Assembly: GCA_017399065.1 (NCBI GenBank)
Contig: JAFQEL010000046.1
Location: 1 to 64,000 of the forward strand
Direction: 5' to 3'
DNA length: 64,000 bases
Source of the DNA: Clostridia bacterium
Lineage (GTDB): Bacteria; Bacillota; Clostridia; Oscillospirales; Acutalibacteraceae
Positions 34,886 through 43,701 of the stretch are shown one piece after another. The position numbers were made by a program, and so were the translations under genes. Positions within the stretch are counted from its first letter, which is position 1. Each line of letters begins with the position of its first letter. Below the pieces are notes generated by a model that had not been told where the DNA came from, ran no database searches, and worked only from the letters and a program-made list of their open reading frames with translations.

Positions 34886-36178
34886 ATGAGCAAGGTTTAC
34901 AACAAAATCGAATCCGTTACAGGTAACGTTATTACCGTAAAGGCTGAGGGTATCCGATACAATGAGCTGGCTCAGATCAACACCCGTTTCGGTAAGTCAC
35001 TCGCTCAGGTAAATAAGATTGACGGAGATATCGTTTCGCTTCAGGTTTTCGCAGGCGGTAAGGGCGTTTCAACAGGCGATGAGGTGCGTTTCCTCGGCCA
35101 CGAAATGCGTGTCTCTTTCAGCGATGACCTTATCGGCCGTATCTTCAACGGCTCGGGTGAGCCGAGAGATAAGGGCCCGGCACTCAGCGATAATATGCAG
35201 CCTATCGGCGGCCCTTCCGTCAACCCGACAAAGCGTATTCTCGCCAACCGTATGATGCGTACCAATATCCCGATGATTGATATGTTCAATACTCTGGTTG
35301 TTTCACAGAAGCTCCCGATTTTCTCAATTTCCGGTGAGCCTTACAATCAGCTTCTTGCTCGTATCGCTCTTCAGGCTGAGGCAGATGTAATTGTCCTTGG
35401 CGGTATGGGTCTTAAGTATGACGACTTCCTTTATTTTAAAGAAGAGCTTTCAAACGGCGGTGCACTGAGCAAAACCGTTATGTTTATACACACGGCATCC
35501 GACCCGACGGTTGAATGTATGATGATTCCCGATATGTCTCTTGCGGTTGCCGAGCAATTTGCTCTGCAGAATAAGGATGTATTGGTGCTTCTTACCGATA
35601 TGACCAACTTTGCCGACGCGATGAAAGAAATCGCAATCACTCAGGAGCAGGTGCCCTCTAATCGTGGTTATCCCGGTGACCTTTATTCACAGCTTGCCGC
35701 CCGTTATGAAAAGGCGGTTGACTTCAACGATTCGGGCTCAGTCACTGTTCTTGCAGTCACCACAATGCCCGGCGATGACGTTACTCATCCCGTCCCCGAT
35801 AATACAGGCTATATCACAGAGGGTCAGTATTACCTCAAGGGCGGCCGTATTGAGCCCTTCGGCTCTCTTTCCCGACTCAAGCAGAATGTCAACGGCAAAA
35901 CCCGTAAGGACCACCGTGCACTTATGGATTCAATGATCCGTATGTACTCATCCTATAGGGAAACACTTGAGAAGAAAAATATGGGCTTCTCAATGAGCCG
36001 TTGGGATGAAAAACTGCTTAAATACGGTAAGCTGTTTGAAGATAAGCTTATGGATCTGTCGGTCAATCTTACACTTGAAGAAGCACTTGACCTCGGTTGG
36101 GAGATTCTTGCAGAGTGTTTTGAGAAGGATGAAACCGGCATCAAGTCCGACCTTACAGACGAATTCTGGCCTAAGTAA
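34886..36178 (+). CDS. atpB: V-type ATPase subunit B
   Basis: About 430 residues starting at ATG 34886 (GGTGGTGAG site inside the end of subunit A). It has the regulatory B-subunit features: no Walker A loop, but [32 protein letters not shown] and [17 protein letters not shown]. Partner of subunit A in the A3B3 head. A GTG six bases earlier is possible but would make the ribosome site overlap. Confidence 0.96.
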   Translation: MSKVYNKIESVTGNVITVKAEGIRYNELAQINTRFGKSLAQVNKIDGDIVSLQVFAGGKGVSTGDEVRFLGHEMRVSFSDDLIGRIFNGSGEPRDKGPALSDNMQPIGGPSVNPTKRILANRMMRTNIPMIDMFNTLVVSQKLPIFSISGEPYNQLLARIALQAEADVIVLGGMGLKYDDFLYFKEELSNGGALSKTVMFIHTASDPTVECMMIPDMSLAVAEQFALQNKDVLVLLTDMTNFADAMKEIAITQEQVPSNRGYPGDLYSQLAARYEKAVDFNDSGSVTVLAVTTMPGDDVTHPVPDNTGYITEGQYYLKGGRIEPFGSLSRLKQNVNGKTRKDHRALMDSMIRMYSSYRETLEKKNMGFSMSRWDEKLLKYGKLFEDKLMDLSVNLTLEEALDLGWEILAECFEKDETGIKSDLTDEFWPK

Positions 36179-36192
36179 GGGGGATTAAAGAA

Positions 36193-36825
36193 TTGGCAAA
36201 AATCAAACTGACTAAAAATGAGTTAAAGGTACAGAAGGATGCACTCAAGATGTACCGGAGATATTTGCCTACACTGACACTGAAAAAACAACAGCTTCAG
36301 GCTGAAATACGAACTATAGAAGCAAAAGCCAGAACGGTAAAGAAAGAGAAGGAAGCACTTGAAAAAGGCTTCAGCTCGTGGATTGCCGTTTTCAGCGAAA
36401 AAGATGCTTTCCCCGACGGTATAATAACCGTCAGCAATATCCGCAAGGGCTACGGCAATATTGCAGGTGTCGAAATCCCCACCTTTGAGGGTGCGGATTT
36501 TGTAAGAGGGGACTATGATTTGTACGAAACTCCGCTGTGGGTTGATAAAGCTGCAAGTCATATGGAAAAGGCTATGCTTCTTGACCTTGAGGCAGAGGTG
36601 TTATATGAGCAGGTAAGACTGCTTGAGGCTGAGCTTCTTGCAACCTCGCAGCGAGTCAACCTGTTTGAGAAGGTAAAGATCCCCGAAACTCAGGAAAATA
36701 TAAGAAAAATAACCATCTATCTGGCAGACCAGCAGGTCAGTGCCGTTGTGCGTTCCAAAATATCAAAACGCAAGATTGCCGCTCGTGACGGCGCATCTTC
36801 TGGAGCGGAGGTGTACTCGTTATGA
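36193..36825 (+). CDS. atpD: V-type ATPase subunit D (central stalk)
   Basis: 210 residues, starting at a TTG preceded by AAGGGGGA. The KIKLTKNELKVQKDALKMYRRYLPTLTLKKQQLQAEI start is the standard subunit D coiled-coil, and the C-terminal helix (LFEKVKIPETQENIRKITIYLADQQ) pairs with it to form the rotor shaft. The stop overlaps the following gene by four bases (ATGA). Confidence 0.95.
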   Translation: MAKIKLTKNELKVQKDALKMYRRYLPTLTLKKQQLQAEIRTIEAKARTVKKEKEALEKGFSSWIAVFSEKDAFPDGIITVSNIRKGYGNIAGVEIPTFEGADFVRGDYDLYETPLWVDKAASHMEKAMLLDLEAEVLYEQVRLLEAELLATSQRVNLFEKVKIPETQENIRKITIYLADQQVSAVVRSKISKRKIAARDGASSGAEVYSL

Positions 36826-38741
36826 TCGTGCCTATGAAAAAAGTTTCTCTCATTATTATGGGAGATAAAAAATCCGAAACGCTCCGCAAGCTGCGTAAGC
36901 TCGGTATTCTTCACGTTGAAATTACCGAAGGCTCGGGCAAAAAGCTCGACGAGCTGAAAGAGAAGGTTTCTTTGCTCGAAAGTGCCGCCTTTACGGTAAC
37001 GGATAAGAAGAAAAAGAAAAAAATCAAGGCTGTCGATGCCGATGCTTCTCAGGCTCTTTCTCTCTCGGAGGAGATTGCTTCTCTCACCGAAGAAAAGAAA
37101 AATCTGCTTTCCGAGCGTGCGGCACTGTCTGCAGAGCTTGACAGGCTCGCAGGCTGGGGCGAAATCGATCCCGATGAAATCAGAAAGCTTGCCGATAAGG
37201 GCTATGAGATTTCACTCTTTGAAGCACCCGAATCAGTATACGCAAGTCTTGACGAGAGCATAAAAACTCTCTGTATCAATAAAACCAAAACATCTGTAAA
37301 GTTTACGGTGATTACCAAAGGCACTGATGATGAAACCGAGGCTTTGGAGGCCATTAAAAACTTCCGCTTTGATTTGCCTTCGCTTTCAACGGCACAGATA
37401 AGACAAAGACTTGCCGATATCAACAGCCGTGTTGAAGAAATTGACGCTAAACTCGGCGAATACGCAGCGTATGCCGACAGTATCGGAAAAGCAGTTGAAG
37501 AATGTGAAAAAGAAATCGAGTTTGAGGTCTACGCTACGGGTATGTCGGAAGAAGCACTGAATGAAAATAACGTTTCTGTTTCGTACTTCACAGGCTATAT
37601 CGAAGCTGATAACACTGATAAGCTCAAAGCCGCGGCAAAAGAAAACTCGTGGGGACTTGTTATTGAAGACCCGACTGAGGAAGACAATGTTCCGACCAAA
37701 CTTAAAAACAATAAGTTTGTCAGCCTTATCTATCCGCTTACCGATTTCCTCGGTACGGTGCCGGGTTATTTTGAGTATGATATTTCAGGCTGGTTCCTCG
37801 GTTTTATACTCATTTTCTTCGGCATTATTTTCGGCGACGGCGGCTACGGTCTGCTGATTACCGCAGGTGCGGCGGCATTGATTATCAAATCCCGCATATC
37901 CAAAAAAGAGGTTTCACCCGCATTCCTGCTTGTAGGACTTTTCGGTCTTTCGACGATACTCTGGGGTACGCTGACGTGTACGTGGTTCGGTCTTTCACCC
38001 GAACAGATTCCCGTATGGCTCCAGAAACTGTCGATTCCCGTAATCTCAAATGTTTACGGCGACAGAATATGGTATCCGTTCTGGACTAACGGCGAGGCAG
38101 GTCTTACCACCGCACAGAATCTGCAGATATTCTGCTTCACGCTGGCTCTGATTCAGCTGACTGTAGCTCATATCAAAGCCGCTGTGCGTAACAGAAAATC
38201 CGTTAAGGTGCTCGGCGATATCGGCTCAGCCCTGCAGCTTATCGGTATCTACTACGTCGTATTAAGCTTCGTTGTAAACGCTGAGGTTTTCAGCTTTGGC
38301 CTTGTGCTCGGCGGTGTGCCCGTCGGTACTGTTGCACTGGCACTTGTCGGCGTAGGCTTTGTGCTGAGCTTCGTTTTCTCAAACTATGAGGGCAACGTTA
38401 TAAAAAGCGTGCTTGCAAGTATGAAAAACATAGTTTCCGTACTGCTCGGCGTGGTAAACGTTTTCTCCGATATAGTTTCTTATATCCGCCTGTGGGCGGT
38501 CGGTCTTGCAGGTGCGGCAATATCCGCAACGGTAAATGAACTTGCAGGTCCCTTGCTCGGCAACTTTATGTTTATGATTCTTGCGATTGTGCTTCTTGTA
38601 TTCGGTCACGGACTTAATATGATTCTCAACGTCCTGTCCGTCATCGTTCACGGTATCCGACTCAACACGCTTGAGTTCTCATCGCATCTCGATATGTCCT
38701 GGAGCGGACATAAATTCAAACCATTCAAAGAAACAAACTGA
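36822..38741 (+). CDS. atpI: V-type ATPase subunit I (membrane stator)
   Basis: 639 residues: a soluble N-terminal half with coiled coil (to about residue 300) and a C-terminal half of seven to eight membrane helices. The segment SDIVSYIRLWAVGLAGAAI contains the conserved arginine that faces the ring carboxylate, and GHGLNMILNVLSVIVHGIRLNTLEF is the other conserved family segment. Forms the ion channel with subunit K. Start ATG 36822 overlaps subunit D; ATG 36834 is an alternative. Confidence 0.95.
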   Translation: MIVPMKKVSLIIMGDKKSETLRKLRKLGILHVEITEGSGKKLDELKEKVSLLESAAFTVTDKKKKKKIKAVDADASQALSLSEEIASLTEEKKNLLSERAALSAELDRLAGWGEIDPDEIRKLADKGYEISLFEAPESVYASLDESIKTLCINKTKTSVKFTVITKGTDDETEALEAIKNFRFDLPSLSTAQIRQRLADINSRVEEIDAKLGEYAAYADSIGKAVEECEKEIEFEVYATGMSEEALNENNVSVSYFTGYIEADNTDKLKAAAKENSWGLVIEDPTEEDNVPTKLKNNKFVSLIYPLTDFLGTVPGYFEYDISGWFLGFILIFFGIIFGDGGYGLLITAGAAALIIKSRISKKEVSPAFLLVGLFGLSTILWGTLTCTWFGLSPEQIPVWLQKLSIPVISNVYGDRIWYPFWTNGEAGLTTAQNLQIFCFTLALIQLTVAHIKAAVRNRKSVKVLGDIGSALQLIGIYYVVLSFVVNAEVFSFGLVLGGVPVGTVALALVGVGFVLSFVFSNYEGNVIKSVLASMKNIVSVLLGVVNVFSDIVSYIRLWAVGLAGAAISATVNELAGPLLGNFMFMILAIVLLVFGHGLNMILNVLSVIVHGIRLNTLEFSSHLDMSWSGHKFKPFKETN

Positions 38742-38760
38742 TTTTTAAGGAGAGTTAATT

Positions 38761-39186
38761 ATGAACTTAGGATTATTAGCAACAGCACTGGCAATGGGTA
38801 TTGCTGCAACAGGCTCGGCAATCGGTATCGGTATCGCAGGTCAGGCATCAATCGGCGCATGGAAGAAGTGCTATATGAGCAACAAGGCGGCACCCTTCAT
38901 TCTTACGGTTTTCGCAGGTGCCCCTCTTACACAGACAATCTACGGCTTCCTTCTTATGCAGCAGATGAACGGCTCAACAGCTGACCCCGCATTCCTCTTC
39001 GGTCTCGGTATTGCATCAGGTATTGCTATGGCAGTTTCCGCTGTCGTTCAGGGTAAGGCAGGTGCCGCAGGTGCAGACGCACTCGCAGAAACAGGCAAGG
39101 GCTTCTCACAGTACATTACCGTTGTCGGTCTTTGTGAAACGGTTGCTCTTTTCGCACTTGTTTTCAGTATGGTTGCCCTCGGCTAA
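38761..39186 (+). CDS. atpK: V-type ATPase ring subunit K, Na+-type residues
   Basis: 141 residues, two fused hairpins (four membrane helices). The ion-binding glutamate is E126 in GLCETVALFALV. T57 and Q58 in GAPLTQTIYGF and Q97 in AVVQGKAG correspond to the Thr, Gln and Gln ligands known from the Na+-binding ring of Enterococcus hirae, so Na+ rather than H+ is the likely coupling ion. Last gene of the operon, behind AGGAGAG, with a strong terminator after it. No genes for subunits F or G are visible nearby. Confidence 0.93.
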   Translation: MNLGLLATALAMGIAATGSAIGIGIAGQASIGAWKKCYMSNKAAPFILTVFAGAPLTQTIYGFLLMQQMNGSTADPAFLFGLGIASGIAMAVSAVVQGKAGAAGADALAETGKGFSQYITVVGLCETVALFALVFSMVALG

Positions 39187-39208
39187 AATATATCGCTGAT
39201 AAAAAATT

Positions 39209-39246
39209 AACTCCGTACAGAAAGCTCTGTACGGAGTTGTTTTTTG
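39209..39246 (+). terminator. terminator of the V-ATPase operon
   Basis: AACTCCGTACAG pairs with CTGTACGGAGTT around a six-base loop, followed by GTTTTTTG. Confidence 0.9.
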
Positions 39247-39259
39247 CTTTTAATTTGTT

Positions 39260-39844
39260 TTACGGCTTTGCTATTGCAAGCAGGAAAGTAATAACTGCAA
39301 GAATTACAAATGTGAGTGAGTACTTTTCAAGCCATGCACCAACACGCATAATGATATAGCCGGGGAAGAAGATAACTTTTACTGCTTTGTTGAGCTTGCC
39401 GTACTGCTCTTTCATAACAAGTGCATCTTCATACAGCGGGAAAAGGTTACTCAGAAGAGAAACACAAAGCCATACGAAGAAGAAGGGAATAAGGAAGTCA
39501 ACTGTTTTGACAAGTGCAGGCTCTGTTATGATTTTTGAAAGAAGTGCGGAGGAAGCGACAAAGCCTGTATAGTTGCCGAGCATAACAACGTTGATGAGCG
39601 GGAACCATGCAAGCGAAACCGCAAGCGAGAAATTGAGGAAGCCGGGAACCAAGCAGTACATATAGCTTGCGACGGGTCGCTCAATAAGCTCGTGTTCTAC
39701 GTGGCCGCACATTTCGTCTGTACGCAGGTAACGGTTGTCTTCAACGGGGCATCTGAATATGCGGCACATTATCTGCTCAAAGAATGCCTTTGTAATCGCA
39801 CCGGGGAATGTAAGGATCTTGATTATAACGTATATAGCTGTCAT
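39260..39844 (-). CDS. membrane protein of unknown function
   Basis: 194 residues with at least three strong membrane segments (FLNFSLAVSLAWFPLINVVMLG, FLIPFFFVWLCVSLLSNLFPLY, SLTFVILAVITFLLAIAKP) and an N-terminal region CRIFRCPVEDNRYLRTDEMCGHVEHEL with cysteines and histidines. I do not recognise a family. Its start overlaps the stop of the upstream TPR gene by four bases, so the two are translationally coupled and probably work together. Confidence 0.7.
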   Translation of the reverse strand: MTAIYVIIKILTFPGAITKAFFEQIMCRIFRCPVEDNRYLRTDEMCGHVEHELIERPVASYMYCLVPGFLNFSLAVSLAWFPLINVVMLGNYTGFVASSALLSKIITEPALVKTVDFLIPFFFVWLCVSLLSNLFPLYEDALVMKEQYGKLNKAVKVIFFPGYIIMRVGAWLEKYSLTFVILAVITFLLAIAKP

Positions 39845-41247
39845 TCAAATACCACCTCGCCGTCTTTAAAGAGTTGTTCAATGGTGATTTCACCGTTGAT
39901 GCATTTTTCTGCCGTGGGGCTCAATTTCATATCGTATTGCTTGAGGAATGCAACGGCATCGTCGTAGCCTTTTTCGTCAAGCTTTTTGCTGAGTATGGCA
40001 TAAAGGTTGATTGACTCAACAGTGAGATAGTTCTGCTGCTCGAAGCAATCCTTTGCATAGCCGTAAGCTGCTTCGTAATCGCCTGCAAGAAGCTCGCAGA
40101 TAAGAGCATCGTAATATGCTTCATACATACCGTTGTTTGCTATGTCGCCTATTATTTTTTCAAGTGTTGTCAGAGCCTCGTCATACTTGCCTTCGTAACG
40201 GAGCAGAAGAGCATTATAACGCTTGGCATAGTTAGCATTGTCGGGGTTGGATTTGGAAAGGGTTTCAATGTAGCCCTTTGCTTCATCATATTTACCTGCA
40301 CGTATGCTGAGCGTTATGATGTTGTCAAGATAGATCCAACGGCAATTGGGAAGATATTTAACAATTTCTTCGCAGTATTTAAGCTGTGTTTCAACATCTT
40401 TTTTGCAAACGCTTGAAAGAGCAAGCATATAGTAGTTTATCATGCCCTTGTCTTCGTTAGTCTTTGCGGCGGCAAGCTTATCTTCATATTTTTTGATAAG
40501 CTCGTCGTACGGAATATCCTTTTCGGTTATCTCGCCGTAGTAGAGCTTATTATAATACTCGGTAAAGATCGCAGATTGCTCGTCCGCTATTTTATCAAGC
40601 TTTGTTACATAGTCGTACTTTGCCTTAAGCTCTTTGTTCCACGGTGCGTTGAGGTTGGATTTGCCGACCTTGTCTGACCAGGTGAGCGGCTTTTCTGCAG
40701 TGTCGTTATCGTAGAAAAACTGCTCCGTAAGGTAAGTCAGATCGTCGGGCAGGTCGATATCGTAGCAGAATTCGCCGATCATACCTGCGGTTTTCCAACC
40801 TATCGTTGAAATGTCGGTCTGAGAAATTTTACTCAGAGCGTCTGAATAATTGCCCTGCTCAATATCCATATAAAAATCGGTTACGGTTGTGAGCGTGCCG
40901 ATGTTGGGATAGAGCATAAGAATGCCTGCAACAGAAAGAGCAACGAGAGCAATTACCGCAAAAAAGCCTTTGAAGCGAAGCGGTGTGCGCATAAACATAT
41001 TGCGGCAATCTGAGCAGAGGTCACTGCTTTGGCTGTGGCTCTTATCTACGGGTTTTTCGCCGCAGAGTATGCACAGCTCTTCTTCGGGCTCACTTTCACC
41101 TTCGACAGTATCGGGCTCGGTTATTGCGATACCCGGGTCTTCGTTTGCCTGAATATCTTCAGGCGGATTTGTGTTTTCGGGTGAATCAGGAGTATTATCG
41201 GGTTCGTCAACGGGCTGAGTGCCGTTATTCTCTTTGAAATCGTCCAA
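39841..41247 (-). CDS. membrane-anchored protein with zinc ribbon and TPR repeats
   Basis: About 468 residues. The first 55 are acidic and Pro/Asn-rich, then a CxxC...CxxC zinc ribbon (CILCGEKPVDKSHSQSSDLCSDC), one membrane helix (GFFAVIALVALSVAGILMLY), and an extracytoplasmic region with TPR-like helical repeats (GNYSDALSKIS, GKYDEAKGYIETLSKSNPDNANYAKRYNALLLRYEGKYDEALTTLEKII). I prefer the TTG at 41247, eight bases after GGAGG, to the TTG at 41253. Function unknown; coupled to the small membrane protein that follows. Confidence 0.7.
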   Translation of the reverse strand: MDDFKENNGTQPVDEPDNTPDSPENTNPPEDIQANEDPGIAITEPDTVEGESEPEEELCILCGEKPVDKSHSQSSDLCSDCRNMFMRTPLRFKGFFAVIALVALSVAGILMLYPNIGTLTTVTDFYMDIEQGNYSDALSKISQTDISTIGWKTAGMIGEFCYDIDLPDDLTYLTEQFFYDNDTAEKPLTWSDKVGKSNLNAPWNKELKAKYDYVTKLDKIADEQSAIFTEYYNKLYYGEITEKDIPYDELIKKYEDKLAAAKTNEDKGMINYYMLALSSVCKKDVETQLKYCEEIVKYLPNCRWIYLDNIITLSIRAGKYDEAKGYIETLSKSNPDNANYAKRYNALLLRYEGKYDEALTTLEKIIGDIANNGMYEAYYDALICELLAGDYEAAYGYAKDCFEQQNYLTVESINLYAILSKKLDEKGYDDAVAFLKQYDMKLSPTAEKCINGEITIEQLFKDGEVVFE

Positions 41248-41356
41248 AAACAAAACCTCCCTTTAAAACTAAAAATAATACAGTTTATATAATAACACAT
41301 ACTTGGTATGATTTCAAACATAATTTATATTTTTTAAAATATTATCACAGAAATTA

Positions 41357-41477
41357 TAAATTACGGTTTGTGCGATATGTGACCTTACGGTCACGCGATA
41401 TATTTTGCTTGCAGCAAAATTCGATATAATTTCATCAATGAAATTGCGATATAGGCTCATTTTACTCGCCTGCGATT
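41357..41477. repeat. hairpin-linker array with GCGATAT linker
   Basis: After the end motif TAAATTACGGTTTGT, the linker GCGATAT (or TCGATAT) recurs at 41372, 41395, 41421, 41446 and a partial copy (GCGATTA) at 41472, spaced 23-26 bases. Between copies are unrelated hairpins: GTGACC-TTAC-GGTCAC, ATTTTGC-TTGCA-GCAAAAT, AATTTCA-TCAA-TGAAATT, and a weaker AGGC/GCCT one. The end motif also occurs, as the reverse complement, at the right end of the array at 47839-48134. No coding potential. Confidence 0.8.
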
Positions 41478-41483
41478 AAGAAA

Positions 41484-41511
41484 GCAGACCCCGGTATTTT
41501 CCGAGGTCTGC
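41484..41511 (-). terminator. terminator of the ceramidase-like gene
   Basis: GCAGACCCCGG / CCGAGGTCTGC hairpin 17 bases after the minus-strand stop, followed on that strand by TTTCTT. It lies right next to the hairpin array. Confidence 0.65.
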
Positions 41512-41527
41512 GGTAGATTAAGCGTTA

Positions 41528-43456
41528 TTATTTGTCAGCGACAAGCTCTTCGAATGCAGCCATAAGGATAGAGCCTGATGAACGGCTGAATGCAATTGTC
41601 TCCTGATAGTGGTCGCCGAAGGGCTCCATATCGTCGAAGAAGATCATACAGTAGTCGTTGTCGTTGAGGATATAGCCGATCTCGTCATTTGCAAGGCCGA
41701 AGCAGAGAAGAACGTCGTCCTCAGCAATCTCAAGTGACTCTGCACAGGATTTGCCGTTGAAGTCACAGCCTGAGAATGAGTTTTCAGCTTCCATTGTAAC
41801 ACCGCCGTAGATAAGCTCGGGGCTGATCTCACCGGGCATCATAGCGACCTTGATGTTTGTGCCGAATTCAACGTAGCCGATTTCTGTGGGTGTTGAGTAT
41901 GTACCGTCGCCGTTGTCGAGGATTCTGTGGTTAACAAGACCCATTTTACCGACAAGAAGGAGTACGGGATTTTCAACAGTAACGATAACCTCCTGGTGTG
42001 CGATGTTGAGAATGGGTTCTACCTTTACTTCTTCAACAGGCTCCCAGCCTTCGTACCAGAGTGAGTAGTGCTCACCGCCGTTTGCGATTTCTTCCTTGAG
42101 CTGCTCGTTGTTCTTGACATAGTCGCTTTCAAGAACTTCGTCATAGGTCTTGTTCATGCTCAATGTGATATATGCAAGCTCCTTGCCGTAGCGGTCTGCC
42201 TGCATCCAGCGCTCGGGCAGATCAACGTCATCGTTTGTCGGGCCGCGGTCGGAGTAGATGCCGAGAGTTGCACCGATAATGGGCATAAAGTTGTAGCCGT
42301 ACTTGGAAAGAGTATGGTTCATAGCTGCGGTGTAGTCGCCGGAGAGCTGCTTGCCTGAGCTTTCATCAGTTTTGAGACCGGTGATGTAGGGGTGAGCAGG
42401 CTCGTTTACGATGTATGTTTCGGCTGCTTCATCGTTGTAGGGATCAAAACGGAATACGTACAGGTTGCCGTCGTAGCCTGTGGGGTCACGGTCGTCAGAG
42501 AAGTACTCTGCGCAATCCTTCTGGCTGAAGTTGAGGTCGCCCTCTTCCATATCATCAACAGCATTCTTGATAGACTGAGCTGTACGCTCCTTAAGGAGAT
42601 TCATAAATGCCTCGTCCGGGCCGGGGATTGTCTTGAAGATGAGCTGGTTGTTAAGAGCAGCAAGGGTGTTGTTTGCCATCTTGAGGAAGAAGGGGTTCCA
42701 GAGACCCATAGTGTCAATTTCGCTATGGCAGTGTGTTGCTGTGACGTTGATAGAAACGATGTTGTTCTCTTTTGCGTAATCTGCAAGGAGAGCGCGGATG
42801 TCGCGGATATCCTTATTGGAGATACCGATACACTCGATCGTGCAGAATGCAACCTTGCCTCTGCCTGAGCCGTCGTCCATAACGACTGTGTAAACGTTCA
42901 TATCGTCAAGAACCTCTTCAACAGTGTTGGAGGGGAAGTTCTGAAGAAGGTAACCGCCGAGGTAGTAAGGTCTGTCAAGAATATCGTCGGGTACAAGACT
43001 TGTCTGGTCGTAGCCGAGGCTCCACTGGCCGTTGGGGTTACTGTCAATAAAATCTTTATGGCCTGCCATAAAGTTGGGGCTGTCGTACTCGTCTGCATTG
43101 ACAAAGGTTGTGTTTGCAACGGGTGCGGGAACAGCGAGGAGATTGAGGATATCCATAAAGAGAAGCTCAAGGTATGTATACGCGATAGCTTCCTTCTGCT
43201 GCTCAGTCTTAGCTGTGATCATTGCAAAAACAGCCTCAATGGGGTTGAGAAGGTTGAGAGCCTTGCCGTTTATGCGGACATATACGGGGTCTCCGAACTT
43301 TCTGTTACAGGTGATTGAGCTTGCGATGTAGGAGTTGTCGACTTCTTCTTCTGCGAGGTCAGCCTGAGCTGCACCTGCGGATGTTGCTGCAGTAACGGCA
43401 GTAAACATAAGCAGAAGACTGAGAAGAACGGCAAGAACCTTTTTGAGAGATTTCAT
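41528..43456 (-). CDS. secreted neutral/alkaline ceramidase-like protein
   Basis: 642 residues from the ATG at 43456, preceded by CGGAGG; an upstream in-frame ATG at 43516 has no such site. A signal peptide (VLAVLLSLLLMFTAVTAATSAGAA) is followed by a domain resembling neutral/alkaline ceramidase N-terminal regions: a CTIECIGISNKDIRDIRALLADYAKENNI segment and the metal-binding-type ATHCHSEIDTMGLWNPF. Bacterial members may hydrolyse amide-linked lipids, or be divergent hydrolases with other substrates. It stands alone with its own terminator. Confidence 0.65.
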   Translation of the reverse strand: MKSLKKVLAVLLSLLLMFTAVTAATSAGAAQADLAEEEVDNSYIASSITCNRKFGDPVYVRINGKALNLLNPIEAVFAMITAKTEQQKEAIAYTYLELLFMDILNLLAVPAPVANTTFVNADEYDSPNFMAGHKDFIDSNPNGQWSLGYDQTSLVPDDILDRPYYLGGYLLQNFPSNTVEEVLDDMNVYTVVMDDGSGRGKVAFCTIECIGISNKDIRDIRALLADYAKENNIVSINVTATHCHSEIDTMGLWNPFFLKMANNTLAALNNQLIFKTIPGPDEAFMNLLKERTAQSIKNAVDDMEEGDLNFSQKDCAEYFSDDRDPTGYDGNLYVFRFDPYNDEAAETYIVNEPAHPYITGLKTDESSGKQLSGDYTAAMNHTLSKYGYNFMPIIGATLGIYSDRGPTNDDVDLPERWMQADRYGKELAYITLSMNKTYDEVLESDYVKNNEQLKEEIANGGEHYSLWYEGWEPVEEVKVEPILNIAHQEVIVTVENPVLLLVGKMGLVNHRILDNGDGTYSTPTEIGYVEFGTNIKVAMMPGEISPELIYGGVTMEAENSFSGCDFNGKSCAESLEIAEDDVLLCFGLANDEIGYILNDNDYCMIFFDDMEPFGDHYQETIAFSRSSGSILMAAFEELVADK

Positions 43457-43637
43457 TGTGTTTTCCTCCGTTTTGTTTGGTTTGTGATTTAAAGTTGATA
43501 TAATAGAATTAATCAACTAATAATACATTATATATATTATCACAAATCAGAATTTAAAAGCAACGTCACTATTACAGAAATTAGGGGAAATTTATTGGTT
43601 AATTTTACTGTATTTTAATTTTATATATTATATTGAG

Positions 43638-43666
43638 TTGACTATTCGGTATTGTTTTGCTAAAAT
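43638..43666 (+). promoter_or_regulatory. promoter of the beta-propeller-SufCB operon
   Basis: TTGACT (43638-43643), 17-base spacer, TAAAAT (43661-43666), 35 bases before the first ATG. Confidence 0.55.
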
Positions 43667-43701
43667 GCAAAATGGTAGGATTTTTTTAAAAGGGGAAAAG
43701 T

